From SSF26 sp037443945 (GTDB taxonomy: Bacteria > Chloroflexota > Anaerolineae > J102): a stretch of DNA of 64,000 nucleotides. How positions within the stretch are numbered: position 1 is the first letter of the stretch; the number at the start of each line of letters is the position of its first letter. Under the pieces are notes generated by a model that was not told the origin of the DNA, ran no database searches, and saw nothing but the letters and a program-made list of their open reading frames with translations. Shown here piece by piece: positions 17,003-26,239 of this stretch. The stretch is taken from contig JBBINH010000016.1 of assembly GCA_037443945.1 (NCBI GenBank), positions 4,088 to 68,087 on the forward strand, in the 5' to 3' direction. The translations under genes and the position numbers were made by a program.

Positions 17003-17895
17003 ACGCGTCTTTCTTTCACCCACGGCGGCGGTTCTTGCAATGGCTGGGTGGAGCCCTGGTCTGGCTGGGGCTCGAACGGTTGCTGGTCGGACCTCGGACT
17101 GCCGCCGCCACCCGCGGCCCCGCCAGCGAGTATGCCTGGGCCGTGCTCATCGACCTGACCCGCTGCACCGGCTGCAACCGGTGCACTTTGGCCTGCAAGA
17201 CGGTCAACCGGCTGCCCCATCCCGAACAGGTTCCCACCAAGCTCGCCAGCGACGCTTACTCCTTTGTCGCCGAGCAAACGGTCGCCGGCGATAGCACCGA
17301 CGCCACGCGCGTTTTTGTCAAGCATCAGTGCATGCACTGCCTGCATCCGGCCTGCGTCCCGGCCTGTACGGTGGGCGCGCTGCGCAAAACGGTCGAAGGT
17401 CCGGTGGTGTACGACGCCGCCCGCTGCATTGGCTGCCGCTACTGTCAGTATGCCTGCCCCTTCGGAGTCCCGACCTACGACTGGCAAAATCCCCTGGGTT
17501 TGATCCACAAGTGCCAGATGTGCTCTGCGCGTCTGGCCGAGGGTCAACCACCGGCATGCGTGGCGGCCTGTCCCACCGGAGCTTTGCAATTCGGTCGGCG
17601 TCGGGACCTGTTACGACAGGCGCGGGCGCGCATCCGCTCGAATCCTGACCGCTATGTTGCACACATTTACGGCGAACATGAAGCAGGCGGCACGTCGATA
17701 CTCTATCTATCGGATGTGCCTTTTGCCGAGTTGGGCTTCCCCGCCTTGCCCGATACAGCCGTACCCGAACTGGCCGAGACCGTCATGAAGCAGACGCCGC
17801 TGGTGGCCCTAACCGTGGCAACGCTGAGCACCGGTTTCCATCTCCTCATCAAACGCCGGACTGCGGCGACAAACCACCAGGACAAGATGCCATGA
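16999..17895 (+). CDS. 4Fe-4S ferredoxin subunit, HybA/DmsB-like, Tat-exported and membrane-anchored
   Basis: A 298-residue iron-sulfur protein. The N-terminus has a Tat-type signal (HPRRRFLQWLGGALVWLGL). Four Cys clusters are present: CTGCNRCTLAC, CMHCLHPACVPAC, CIGCRYCQYAC and CQMCSARLAEGQPPACVAAC, the classical arrangement for four [4Fe-4S] centres of DmsB/HybA/PsrB. A C-terminal hydrophobic helix (PLVALTVATLSTGFHLLI) anchors it, as in HybA. It would wire electrons between the cytochrome or a missing catalytic subunit and the quinone-reactive NrfD protein. It overlaps both neighbours by ATGA, so translation is coupled. Confidence 0.9.
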   Translation: MNASFFHPRRRFLQWLGGALVWLGLERLLVGPRTAAATRGPASEYAWAVLIDLTRCTGCNRCTLACKTVNRLPHPEQVPTKLASDAYSFVAEQTVAGDSTDATRVFVKHQCMHCLHPACVPACTVGALRKTVEGPVVYDAARCIGCRYCQYACPFGVPTYDWQNPLGLIHKCQMCSARLAEGQPPACVAACPTGALQFGRRRDLLRQARARIRSNPDRYVAHIYGEHEAGGTSILYLSDVPFAELGFPALPDTAVPELAETVMKQTPLVALTVATLSTGFHLLIKRRTAATNHQDKMP

Positions 17896-19058
17896 TCACC
17901 GCCATCACCACTCTTCGTCGCACCATTCCGACCTTCCTTGGCAGTCGTGAGTGGCCTTTGCTGGCCTCTCTGGCCTTCTTAGCGTTGCTTGGGCTTCTGG
18001 CCGGCGTAGCCCGACTTGCCCTGGGGCTGGGACCGACCACCGCCCTGAGTGATGCCTATCCCTGGGGCCTGTGGATCGGTTTTGACTTTCTGCTCATCGC
18101 CCTGTCAGGAGCCGGGTTTACGATGGCAGCCGCAGGCCATATCCTTCACATCCGCTCGCTCCACGAAGCGGTACGGCCGGCCATTCTGACCGGCTTGATG
18201 GGCTATATCTCGGTTCTGCTCCTGCTCGTCCTCGACCTGGGACGCCCCGACCGCTTCTACCACTTTCTCTTCTTCTGGAATGTCCATTCGCCTCTCTTCG
18301 AGATTAGCTGGTGTGCATTGCTCTACACGAGCGTCCTGCTGATCGAAACCAGCCCTTGTGTGTGCGAACGGCTGGGCCGAACCCGCCCGGTCCGCTGGTT
18401 CCGATGGTTGCTCACGCCGATTACCGTGATCGGTGTCACGCTTTCGACGCTGCATCAGTCGACTTTGGGCACCCTCTATCTGAACATGCCCCATCGCCTG
18501 CATCCCCTCTGGTACACGCCGTTGCTGCCGCTGCTGTTCTATGGGTCGTCCATCCTGGCCGGTCTGGGCGTGAGCCTGTTGACCTATCGGATAGCCGCAC
18601 GCATCAGCGGCCGTCGCGAGACACCGGAGGTCGTGGCCGGCCTGATGAAGGGTATGAGCATTGTCGGCGGTCTTTATCTGGCCTTGCGGGTCGGTGAAGT
18701 CGTCGTGGCGGGCAAATGGCCGCTGTTATGGCCCGATCAGGCCATGGCCCGGCTGTGGTGGTTTGAGGTCGGTCTGGGTGGGATGGTTCCCCTGCTGCTG
18801 TTGCTGCGGCCGCGCTGGCGGCAACGATCCTCGCTCACCTGGCTGGTGCCGCTTCTGATCATCCTGGGCATCGGCGCCAACCGGTTCAATGCCACCTGGT
18901 TTGCCCAAATCCCGCCCCAGGGCGGCAGCTATTGGCCGCATCCGCTGGAATGGTTTTCGACCCTGGGCATCCTGGCAGGAGCCGCCCTCGCCTGGTATCT
19001 GGGCGTTCGCCTGCTGGTGATTTTTGAGAGCCAGACCAAGCGGCTCTATTCCTCCTGA
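17892..19058 (+). CDS. NrfD/HybB-family quinone-interacting membrane subunit
   Basis: A 388-residue protein with about ten membrane helices and the HybB-type pattern: PWGLWIGFDFLLIALSGAGFTMAAAGHI near residue 55, then PLFEISWCALLYTSVLLIE. NrfD-like subunits exchange electrons with menaquinone and are partners of DmsB/HybA-type ferredoxins; the length matches HybB rather than the shorter NrfD. The start overlaps the ferredoxin stop by ATGA. No large subunit (molybdopterin enzyme or NiFe hydrogenase) follows. Confidence 0.9.
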   Translation: MITAITTLRRTIPTFLGSREWPLLASLAFLALLGLLAGVARLALGLGPTTALSDAYPWGLWIGFDFLLIALSGAGFTMAAAGHILHIRSLHEAVRPAILTGLMGYISVLLLLVLDLGRPDRFYHFLFFWNVHSPLFEISWCALLYTSVLLIETSPCVCERLGRTRPVRWFRWLLTPITVIGVTLSTLHQSTLGTLYLNMPHRLHPLWYTPLLPLLFYGSSILAGLGVSLLTYRIAARISGRRETPEVVAGLMKGMSIVGGLYLALRVGEVVVAGKWPLLWPDQAMARLWWFEVGLGGMVPLLLLLRPRWRQRSSLTWLVPLLIILGIGANRFNATWFAQIPPQGGSYWPHPLEWFSTLGILAGAALAWYLGVRLLVIFESQTKRLYSS

Positions 19059-19100
19059 ACCGTTTTGGCCGTTTCCAATTGCTCGGCATGGAGGCGCACG

Positions 19101-19544
19101 ATGGAGGTCCTGATCGATGTCCTGGTGATCATCGGCATGTTTCTGCTGAGGCTGGGATTGCCTCTGGCTTTGGTTCTGGCCGTTGGCTGGTGGCTACGGC
19201 GCCTGGATGCCCGCTGGGAGGCCGAAGCGCGACGGCAGCGACCGTCGGTGATGGCGGAACCACCATCGCCGGTTTGGCCGACGGACAAACCGAGCGGCTG
19301 GCCGGTAGGGCTGACCGGCGCCGTGGATGTGTTCGGGTTGCCTTGCTGGCACCTGCGCGGGTGCGATCGCACCCGTCGTGAGTCATGCCCGGCCTATCGC
19401 CAACCGGATCTGCCTTGCTGGTTGGCCCGATCGGAGGCAGAAGGCGCCTTGCCGGCCGGTTGCGCCACCTGTTTGATCTTCGTGGCGACCAACGGCACGA
19501 CGTCGATGGGGACCGGGCTTTCTGCCTCATCCGGCCTGCATTGA
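19101..19544 (+). CDS. Small Cys-rich membrane protein at the end of the cytochrome operon
   Basis: A 147-residue protein that I cannot name. It starts at the ATG at 19101 with GGAGG 7 nt upstream. It has one membrane helix (IGMFLLRLGLPLALVLAVGWWL), a charged linker, and a compact soluble domain with seven Cys: LPCWHLRGCDRTRRESC, then PCW, then GCATCLIF. The Cys spacing suggests a metal or Fe-S site. It lies 42 bp after the HybB-like gene and is probably part of the same complex or an assembly factor. Confidence 0.6.
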   Translation: MEVLIDVLVIIGMFLLRLGLPLALVLAVGWWLRRLDARWEAEARRQRPSVMAEPPSPVWPTDKPSGWPVGLTGAVDVFGLPCWHLRGCDRTRRESCPAYRQPDLPCWLARSEAEGALPAGCATCLIFVATNGTTSMGTGLSASSGLH

Positions 19545-19814
19545 GAAGCTACCCGCCGATCCGGCGGTTGCTTTTTGCGAACCCAGGCGAAGCGGGGAGC
19601 GTGCTTGCCTCTCCCCTTCCCGGCCGAGGTCGCAGGGAGAGGAGGACAAAGGGGGTAAGGGAAACGAAAGGGCCAACCCCATGGCCTGGAGTCTGAATAT
19701 GAGCTAAAGGACACAACGATAACGAGAAAAGCGGCTTTACGACGGGTGATCGGCATGGTCGGGCCTTGCGTTTTTTGTTCGCCCAGTTTCGAGACTACAA
19801 TGAAAGGGATGAAC

Positions 19815-20570
19815 ATGACCATCCTCGACGAACTGGTGGCCCTTTCCCGTTATCTGGCCCTGCCGGAAAACGACTGTGTCATCCTGGCCGAAGGCAATAC
19901 CTCGGCCCGGGCCGATGCGCATAGCTTTTGGGTCAAAGCCAGCGGTCGCGCCATGGCCGGCATCGGCCCTGACGGCTTTGTGCGGGTCCGTTTCGATCCC
20001 ATCCTGGCCCTGCTGGACGGTCCTCCCCTTGATGATGCCGGGGTCCGCACGGCCCTGGCGGCGGCCAGGATCGAACCCCATGCCGGCGGGCATCCCTCGG
20101 TCGAGACCGTGCTTCATGCCGTGTGCCTGCAGTTGCCGGGCGTGCACTTCGTCGGCCACACCCATCCCACGGCCATCAATGCTATCACATGCTCGCACGC
20201 CTTTGCCCAGGCCCTGGCAGGGCGGCTTTTCCCCGATGAAATCGTCGTGTGCGGCGTGGCGCCCATGCTGGTCCCTTATGTGGATCCGGGGTTGCCCCTG
20301 GCCCTCGCCGTGCGTGATGGTTTGCGCCGCTATCTGGACACCTACGGCGAACCCCCCAAGAGCATTTACCTGCAAAACCACGGTTTCGTTGCCCTGGCCG
20401 CTACGGCCACCCAGGTGGCCAACATCACGGCCATGGCCGTGAAGGCCGCCCGCATCCTCATCGGGACCTATAGCCTGGGCGGTCCCCATTTCCTGGCCCC
20501 CGAACACGTCAACCGCGTCCACACCCGACCCGATGAGTTGTATCGGCGGCAACAACTCGAGAGTCTGTGA
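19815..20570 (+). CDS. Class II aldolase/adducin family protein
   Basis: A 251-residue protein with the class II aldolase fold. NTSAR near the N-terminus is a phosphate-binding region, GHTHP supplies two His zinc ligands, and LQNHGFVAL supplies the third. Family members split L-fuculose, L-rhamnulose or similar sugar 1-phosphates, or epimerise ribulose 5-phosphate. I choose the ATG at 19815 because AAGGG lies 6 nt upstream; ATGs at 19800 and 19809 are alternatives. It is followed 15 bp on by an aldo/keto reductase, so the pair probably acts in sugar or sugar-acid catabolism. The 270 bp upstream hold no recognisable gene. Confidence 0.87.
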   Translation: MTILDELVALSRYLALPENDCVILAEGNTSARADAHSFWVKASGRAMAGIGPDGFVRVRFDPILALLDGPPLDDAGVRTALAAARIEPHAGGHPSVETVLHAVCLQLPGVHFVGHTHPTAINAITCSHAFAQALAGRLFPDEIVVCGVAPMLVPYVDPGLPLALAVRDGLRRYLDTYGEPPKSIYLQNHGFVALAATATQVANITAMAVKAARILIGTYSLGGPHFLAPEHVNRVHTRPDELYRRQQLESL

Positions 20571-20585
20571 AGGGAGACGGGTTTT

Positions 20586-21509
20586 ATGCGCTATCGTCGT
20601 CTCGGACGCAGCGAATTGTGGGTCTCGGTCATCGGCATTGGCACCTGGCAGTTCGGCGGCGAATGGGGCAAAACCTTCAGCGCAGCCGAAGTGGCCGCCA
20701 TTCTCGAACGCGGGGCCGAGTTGGGCATCAACCTGATCGATACGGCCGAGTGCTACGGCGATCATCATGCCGAGGCCCTGATCGGGCAGGCCCTGGTCGG
20801 CCGTCGCGAGCGCTGGATCCTGGCCACCAAGTTCGGCCCTCGGTGGGCAGGGCATTTGCGCCGCGAAGACCGCTGGAACCCGGCCGATGTGCAGACCCAG
20901 CTCGAAGCCTCCCTGCGCGCCTTGCGCACCGATGTCATTGACCTCTACCAGTTCCATTCCGGCGGCAACGCTGCGTTTGATAACGACGAGCTATGGGCCA
21001 TGCTTCGTCGTCAGGTCGAAACCGGCAAAATCCGCCATCTGGGCATCTCGGTCAGCTCCAAAGGGGACCCCATGCACCAAATCGAGCGGGCCACGGCCGT
21101 GGGCGCCAGCGTCATCCAGATCGTCTACAACCGGCTAGACCGTCAGGCCGAAGCGCGGGCCTTGCCCACCTGTCAGGCCCATGATTTGGGTGTGCTGGCC
21201 CGAGTTCCCCTGGCCAGTGGGTTGCTGAGCGGCAAGTATCACCCCGGCGACGTGTTCCAAGTTCCCGACGACGTGCGCTCGTCCTATCCGCCGGAGACCG
21301 TCCAGGCGCGGTTGGCCGAGGTCGAACACATCCGCCGCACCGAGGTGCCGGCAGGCGTGCCGATGGCGACATGGGCGTTGGCCTGGTGTCTGTGCCATCC
21401 GGCCGTAAGCGCCGTCATCCCCGGTTGTAAGACGGTAGCGCAATTGGAGATGAACGCGGCGGCCGCCGACCTGCTAGAGGAAACCGCAGGAACAACCCTG
21501 CCACGCTGA
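20586..21509 (+). CDS. Aldo/keto reductase
   Basis: A 307-residue NAD(P)H-dependent oxidoreductase of the AKR superfamily. Motifs: MRYRRLGRSELWVSVIGIGTWQFGG, NLIDTAECYGDHHAE (catalytic Asp and Tyr), ATKFG (Lys), and LYQFHSGG (His). Toward the C-terminus, LPTCQAHDLGVLARVPLASGLLSGKY is typical of the AKR11/YghZ-like group. It has a GAAGGGAG ribosome-binding site and lies directly behind the class II aldolase gene, so a role in the same sugar pathway is likely. Confidence 0.9.
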   Translation: MRYRRLGRSELWVSVIGIGTWQFGGEWGKTFSAAEVAAILERGAELGINLIDTAECYGDHHAEALIGQALVGRRERWILATKFGPRWAGHLRREDRWNPADVQTQLEASLRALRTDVIDLYQFHSGGNAAFDNDELWAMLRRQVETGKIRHLGISVSSKGDPMHQIERATAVGASVIQIVYNRLDRQAEARALPTCQAHDLGVLARVPLASGLLSGKYHPGDVFQVPDDVRSSYPPETVQARLAEVEHIRRTEVPAGVPMATWALAWCLCHPAVSAVIPGCKTVAQLEMNAAAADLLEETAGTTLPR

Positions 21510-21704
21510 TCCGATGGCGTCATCAGCTCAATGCCTCTGCCCCGATCCGGCGACCTCAGGCCTTGTTGGCGTTGCGCAACCTGGCTGCTGGGAGTCCGAC
21601 TACAGCCCGGCTGCGATAGCTACCGTCGGTACCCAATCCCGCTGCCGTGTTGGCCTGCCTGGCCGGAAGTGGCATCGTCTTTCCTCCCTGCTCCCTGAAA
21701 ACCC

Positions 21705-21728
21705 AGCCGTCTTCGCAAACGGCTTTTT
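21705..21728 (+). terminator. Rho-independent terminator after the aldo/keto reductase
   Basis: AGCCGT (21705-21710), an 8-nt loop, ACGGCT (21719-21724), and a run of T to 21728. It ends 30 nt before the dehydrogenase start at 21759, so it could also act as an attenuator for that gene. Confidence 0.6.
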
Positions 21729-21758
21729 CATGGCTTCGCATTCCCGGGAGGTTGTCTC

Positions 21759-23483
21759 ATGAACGATAAACTGGCTGCCTATCGTCGGGCCGACGGTCCT
21801 CTTCCGGCCACCCATCGCCTCTGGCCGCTTTATGGCGCCGGTATGGAAAACCTGGGGGTTAACGACCAACCCATCGAAGTGCCGTTGCCTCATTGCGGTC
21901 CTGATGAGTTGCTTGTCCGTCACGATGCCACGGGCCTGTGTTTTTCCGATATCAAGGTCATCCGGCTGGGTGAAAAACACCCCCGCATTTACCGCAACAT
22001 GCGCGCAAACCCGATCGTGCTCGGTCACGAAATCGCCCTGACCGTGGTCGGTGTGGGCGCCCATTTGCGCGACCAATACCGGGTTGGCGACCGTTTTACC
22101 ATCCAGGCCGATATCGTCGTCAACGGCGTGGGTTATGCCTATGGCTACGAGATTCAAGGTGGGTTGTCCCAGTACAACGTCATCGACCAACGCATTCTCA
22201 ACGGCGACCACGGCAACTACCTGATTCCGGTCAAACCGACCACCGGCTACGCCGAAGCGGCCCTGACCGAACCCTGGGCCTGCGTTACCGCTGCCTATGA
22301 GCTCACATACCGCACCGGGTTGCGGCCCGGCGGCGTGACCTGGATCATCGGCACCCATGCCGATCCCGGCCAGGAATACACCCTCAGCGCCGGTTTCGAT
22401 GCGGCCTCGCATCCGCGTTGTGTGTTGTTGACAGATGTGCCCCCCGACCTGGAGGCCTGGCTGCGGGCCGGAGCCCGTTCTCTAGGGGTCGAGGTGATAG
22501 AAGTCGATGATATCCGCCATCCGCCCGTCACTCCCATCGATGATATCGTCCTTTTGGGCGCCACGCCGGAGCTGATCGAAATCGTCAGCCCGCACTTGGC
22601 CGATTTCGGCATCGTTGTCCTGGTCATGGCCGGGGCAGCGGAGCCTTTGGCGCGGCCGGTCCAGGTGGATATCGGCCGTGTGCATTACAATCGGTGGCTG
22701 TATGTGGGCACGCGCAGTCCTGACATAGCCCGCGCCTACAGCGATATCCCCGTCCGCTCTGCTCTGAAGCCGGGGGGACGGGCCTGGTTTGTCGGCGCTG
22801 GCGGACCGATAGGCCGGATGCATGTCCAGCGCGCCATCCAGAAACCCAACGGACCTGCCGTCATCGTCTGCACCGATGTCAGTCCCCTGCGGTTGCACGA
22901 CCTATGGGATTCCTATGCCGCCGAAGCTCGGGCGAAGGGTATCGAGTTGATCTGCCTAAATCCCCTGGAACGAGATAGCTATGCCGCGGGTATGGCCCCC
23001 TTCCGGCAGAGCGGTTTTGACGACATCATCGTCCTGGCACCGGTGCCGGCGGTGATTGCCGAGGCAAGCGCCTGGCTGGCCTTGCGCGGGGTCATGAACG
23101 TCTTCGCCGGCGTGGCGCGGGGGACGATGGCCACCCTCGACCTGAACGATACCTACCGCAAAGACGTTCGCGTGATCGGCCATTCGGCCTCTTCCATTGA
23201 AGACCTGCGGTTGATGCTCCAGGAGACCGAAAGCGGCGAACTTTCGCCCAATCGTTCGGTCGCCGCCATCGGCTCGCTCAGTGCCGCCAAAGACGGTCTG
23301 CGCGCCGTACAGGAGGCCGCCTTCCCCGGCAAAGTGATCATCTGGCCGCAGATTCGGGATTTTCCCCTCACGGCTCTCCCCGACCTGCGGGACAAATTGC
23401 CGACGGTCTATGCCCGCTTGAAGCACGGCAAGGAGTGGACTCGCGAAGCGGAGGAGGAGTTTTTGCACCTGCTGCTCCCGTAA
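21759..23483 (+). CDS. Double-length MDR (zinc alcohol) dehydrogenase, sorbitol/sorbose-1-P reductase-like
   Basis: A 574-residue medium-chain dehydrogenase, much longer than the usual ~350. The N-terminal catalytic domain shows the zinc Cys in TGLCFSDIK and IVLGHEIALTVVGVG. The middle part carries extra Rossmann-like segments (RPGGVTWIIGTHADPG, then LKPGGRAWFVGAGGPIGRMHVQRAI). This length and layout resemble bacterial L-sorbose 1-phosphate reductase-type proteins. GGGAGG precedes the ATG. Substrate unproven; the neighbouring aldolase and aldo/keto reductase support sugar metabolism. Confidence 0.8.
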   Translation: MNDKLAAYRRADGPLPATHRLWPLYGAGMENLGVNDQPIEVPLPHCGPDELLVRHDATGLCFSDIKVIRLGEKHPRIYRNMRANPIVLGHEIALTVVGVGAHLRDQYRVGDRFTIQADIVVNGVGYAYGYEIQGGLSQYNVIDQRILNGDHGNYLIPVKPTTGYAEAALTEPWACVTAAYELTYRTGLRPGGVTWIIGTHADPGQEYTLSAGFDAASHPRCVLLTDVPPDLEAWLRAGARSLGVEVIEVDDIRHPPVTPIDDIVLLGATPELIEIVSPHLADFGIVVLVMAGAAEPLARPVQVDIGRVHYNRWLYVGTRSPDIARAYSDIPVRSALKPGGRAWFVGAGGPIGRMHVQRAIQKPNGPAVIVCTDVSPLRLHDLWDSYAAEARAKGIELICLNPLERDSYAAGMAPFRQSGFDDIIVLAPVPAVIAEASAWLALRGVMNVFAGVARGTMATLDLNDTYRKDVRVIGHSASSIEDLRLMLQETESGELSPNRSVAAIGSLSAAKDGLRAVQEAAFPGKVIIWPQIRDFPLTALPDLRDKLPTVYARLKHGKEWTREAEEEFLHLLLP

Positions 23484-23578
23484 TCCGGACGATCGCTGAC
23501 GTCGTGTGCGTCACGGATCGACCTGCCTAACCCTACGCCGGAAGCATTGCCATATGGGACAACGCTACACCCATGCCC

Positions 23579-24568
23579 CTACGGCATCGGCCGACGGCGG
23601 GTGGCGAAATCGAGCAACACGGCCAGGACGAACACCATGCCCTTGACCACCTGCTGATAGTAAGAGGGAATTTCCAGCAGGTTCATGCCGTTGCTCAGCA
23701 CGCCGATGAGCAGGGCACCGAGCAGGGTACCGCCGATGCCGCCGATACCGCCGAACAGGCTGGCACCACCCAACACAACGGCGGCGATGGCGTCCAGTTC
23801 CAGACCGATGCCGGCGTTCGGTTGCGCCGACCACAGCCGTGCAGCCAGTAAAATGCCGCCCAGAGTGGCCATAAACCCGCTCAGCATATAAACGCTCAAC
23901 TTGATGATCCCCGGCCGCACTCCGGCCAGACGCACCGTCTCTTCACCGCCCCCGCCGATGGCGCGCACATACAGACCAAAGCGCGTCTGGGTGAGCAACA
24001 AAGTCGCCAATACGGCCACCACGGCCATAATCCACACCGGCATGGGAATACCGAGAACCTCACCGGTGCCCCAAAAAATGAAATCGGCCCCCAATCCGGC
24101 GATAGGCCGACCCTGGGTGTAGACCAGGGTCAATCCGCGCCCAATGGCCATCATCGCCAGGGTAACCACGAAAGGCGGGATATTGCCCTTGACCACAAGT
24201 AAACCGCTGATCGCTCCCAAGCCAACACCGACAAGCAAGGTCAGCAAGATGGCAGGATAGGTGCCCAGACCTGCCTTGACCGCCAAACCTGCCGCCAGCG
24301 CGCCACCCAAGGCCACCAACGAGCCCACCGACAGGTCGATCCCGGCCGTCAGGATGACGTAAGTCTGGCCGATGGCAACGATGCTCAAAATCGAGGCCTG
24401 CAGCACCACCGTGATCACATTGGCCGGGGTCAGAAAGGTGGGATTGAGCAGAGCAATGCCGGCGCTCAATCCCAGCAAAATGAGGACGGGGATGAAACGA
24501 CGCCTACCCTCGGTCCCCGGAGCAGGACGTAGCCATCGCCGGAGACGCGAACGTCCGTCACCTGTCAT
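23579..24568 (-). CDS. rbsC: Sugar ABC transporter permease 1 (RbsC family)
   Basis: A 329-residue permease with 8-10 hydrophobic segments and RbsC-family motifs: GQTYVILTAGIDLSVGS, GNIPPFVVTLAMMAIGRG, RAIGGGEETVRLAGV and ELDAIAAVVLGGASLFGG. It forms the membrane channel of a ribose/xylose/galactose-type importer with RbsA. The start at 24568 overlaps the stop of the ATPase gene by ATGA. This is the second of two different permeases in the cluster; its product could pair with the other as a heterodimer or serve a separate binding protein. Confidence 0.9.
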   Translation of the reverse strand: MTGDGRSRLRRWLRPAPGTEGRRRFIPVLILLGLSAGIALLNPTFLTPANVITVVLQASILSIVAIGQTYVILTAGIDLSVGSLVALGGALAAGLAVKAGLGTYPAILLTLLVGVGLGAISGLLVVKGNIPPFVVTLAMMAIGRGLTLVYTQGRPIAGLGADFIFWGTGEVLGIPMPVWIMAVVAVLATLLLTQTRFGLYVRAIGGGGEETVRLAGVRPGIIKLSVYMLSGFMATLGGILLAARLWSAQPNAGIGLELDAIAAVVLGGASLFGGIGGIGGTLLGALLIGVLSNGMNLLEIPSYYQQVVKGMVFVLAVLLDFATRRRPMP

Positions 24569-26145
24569 GACCGTGTGCCTCCTGTGGCCAGGGTCATAAT
24601 GGCATCCTGGATGGCCTCGGCCCGGTCGAATTCGCCTACCAACCGGCCCCCACGCATGACCAAAATACGGTCGCACACCCCTAGAAGCTCCGGCAACTCC
24701 GAAGAAATCATGAGAATCCCCACCCCACGGGCGGCCAATGCGCTCATCAACGCATAAATCTCCACTTTGGCGCCCACATCCACCCCACGAGTCGGTTCAT
24801 CAAGGAGCAACACTTTGGGATTGAGCGTGAGCCAGCGGGCAATGACCACCTTCTGCTGATTGCCACCGCTGAGATGGCGCAGGCGCTGTGCCAGGCTGGG
24901 GGTGCGAATGCGCAACTCCTCCACATATTGCCGCGCCCTTTCATCCTGGCGGCGGCGGTCAATCCAACCCAGACGGCTGAGGTCGCGCAGCCGCGTGATG
25001 GTGATGTTTTGGCGCACGGCCATACCCAAAAAGAGCGCCTGGGCCTTGCGGTCTTCGGGCACCAGACCGATGCCCAGACGAATGGCCTCCTGCGGCGAGG
25101 TGATGCGCACCCGACGGCCTTCCAGCCAGATCGTCCCGCGCTCTACCGGATCCACCCCGAACAGCGCGCGGACCACATGGGTACGACCGGCGCCAACCAG
25201 GCCGGCCAGACCCAGAATCTCGCCCCGATGCAATTCGAAGCTGACATCCTGCAAATCGGTCTTGCGACGTAACCCCTCCACCTTCAGGACCACCTCCGGC
25301 TGCGGCTGCGAAGTCTTGGGATACAGCTCGCCCAACGTGCGGCCCACCATCCAGTGGATGATCTGGGCTTCGTCCACCGCCTGCACCGGCGCCGTCCCGA
25401 CATGGCAGCCATCGCGCAGCACCGTAACGCGGTCGGCCAGAGCGAAGACCTCGGCGATGCGATGCGAAATGTAGATCAACCCAACGCCTTCACGGCGCAA
25501 CTGACGGATAAACCCGAACAGCGTCTCCACCTCCCGTTCGCTCAGAGCCGAGGTCGGCTCGTCCATGGCGATGATGTCGGCATGAAGGGACAACGCCCTG
25601 GCCACTTCCACCATCTGTCGTTGGGCAATGGACAGCTCGGCCACCGGCGTTGTCGGCCGCAGATCGAGGCCCAAACGCGCCAGCAGCTCCTCGGCCTGGC
25701 GGTTGAGCGCCGCCCAATCCACCGTGCCGGGTAGACGCCCGCGCGGTTCGCGGCCCAGATAGATGTTCTGGGCTACGGTCAGGTGGGGGATAAGCGTCAA
25801 TTCCTGATGGATAATGGCAATGCCCAGCTCAATGGCCCGTCGTGGATCGGTGATTTCGACCGGCCGCCCACGCAACAGGATGGTCCCGGCATCCTTGGGC
25901 ACGGCGCCGGTCAGGATGTTCATCAACGTGGATTTACCGGCGCCGTTTTCGCCCACCAGGGCGTGGATCTCACCCGCATACAAGGTGAACGAAACATCGC
26001 TGAGCGCCTGCACACCGGGGAACGCCTTGGCGATCCCACGCATTTCCAACAGGGGGGTGTCTTCGGGCACGGTAATCTCAGAAAACCGGGGGAGAACCTT
26101 CCGAGCACATCCCTGCCGGACCGCTAACCGGGGCCGGCCGGTCAT
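24565..26145 (-). CDS. rbsA: Sugar ABC transporter ATP-binding protein (RbsA family)
   Basis: A 526-residue ATPase with two fused nucleotide-binding domains, as in RbsA/MglA. Domain 1: Walker A GENGAGKS (~65-72), signature LSIAQRQM, Walker B IIAMDEPTSALS. Domain 2: a degenerate Walker A (GLVGAGRTHVV), signature LSGGNQQKVV and VLLLDEPTRGVDVGAK. The degenerate second P-loop is normal for the family. The ATG at 26145 has a weak ribosome-binding site and adds ~25 residues to the usual N-terminus; GTG 26070 (giving PEDTPLLEMRGI) is a reasonable alternative. Confidence 0.92.
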   Translation of the reverse strand: MTGRPRLAVRQGCARKVLPRFSEITVPEDTPLLEMRGIAKAFPGVQALSDVSFTLYAGEIHALVGENGAGKSTLMNILTGAVPKDAGTILLRGRPVEITDPRRAIELGIAIIHQELTLIPHLTVAQNIYLGREPRGRLPGTVDWAALNRQAEELLARLGLDLRPTTPVAELSIAQRQMVEVARALSLHADIIAMDEPTSALSEREVETLFGFIRQLRREGVGLIYISHRIAEVFALADRVTVLRDGCHVGTAPVQAVDEAQIIHWMVGRTLGELYPKTSQPQPEVVLKVEGLRRKTDLQDVSFELHRGEILGLAGLVGAGRTHVVRALFGVDPVERGTIWLEGRRVRITSPQEAIRLGIGLVPEDRKAQALFLGMAVRQNITITRLRDLSRLGWIDRRRQDERARQYVEELRIRTPSLAQRLRHLSGGNQQKVVIARWLTLNPKVLLLDEPTRGVDVGAKVEIYALMSALAARGVGILMISSELPELLGVCDRILVMRGGRLVGEFDRAEAIQDAIMTLATGGTRS

Positions 26146-26239
26146 GAGCCGAACCGAAGATCGGCAGAGCAGAAGGCATGGCGGGAAGGGGAGAAGGCCG
26201 GGGTAGGTAGAGCGGGCCTACCCCGGCCTTGCGGTTCGC

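Noticed and set aside
19560..19680. CCCCTTCCC / GGGAGAGG segment after the cytochrome operon as a mobile repeat
   Set aside because: Only one imperfect copy is visible in this window, so a repeat family cannot be supported.
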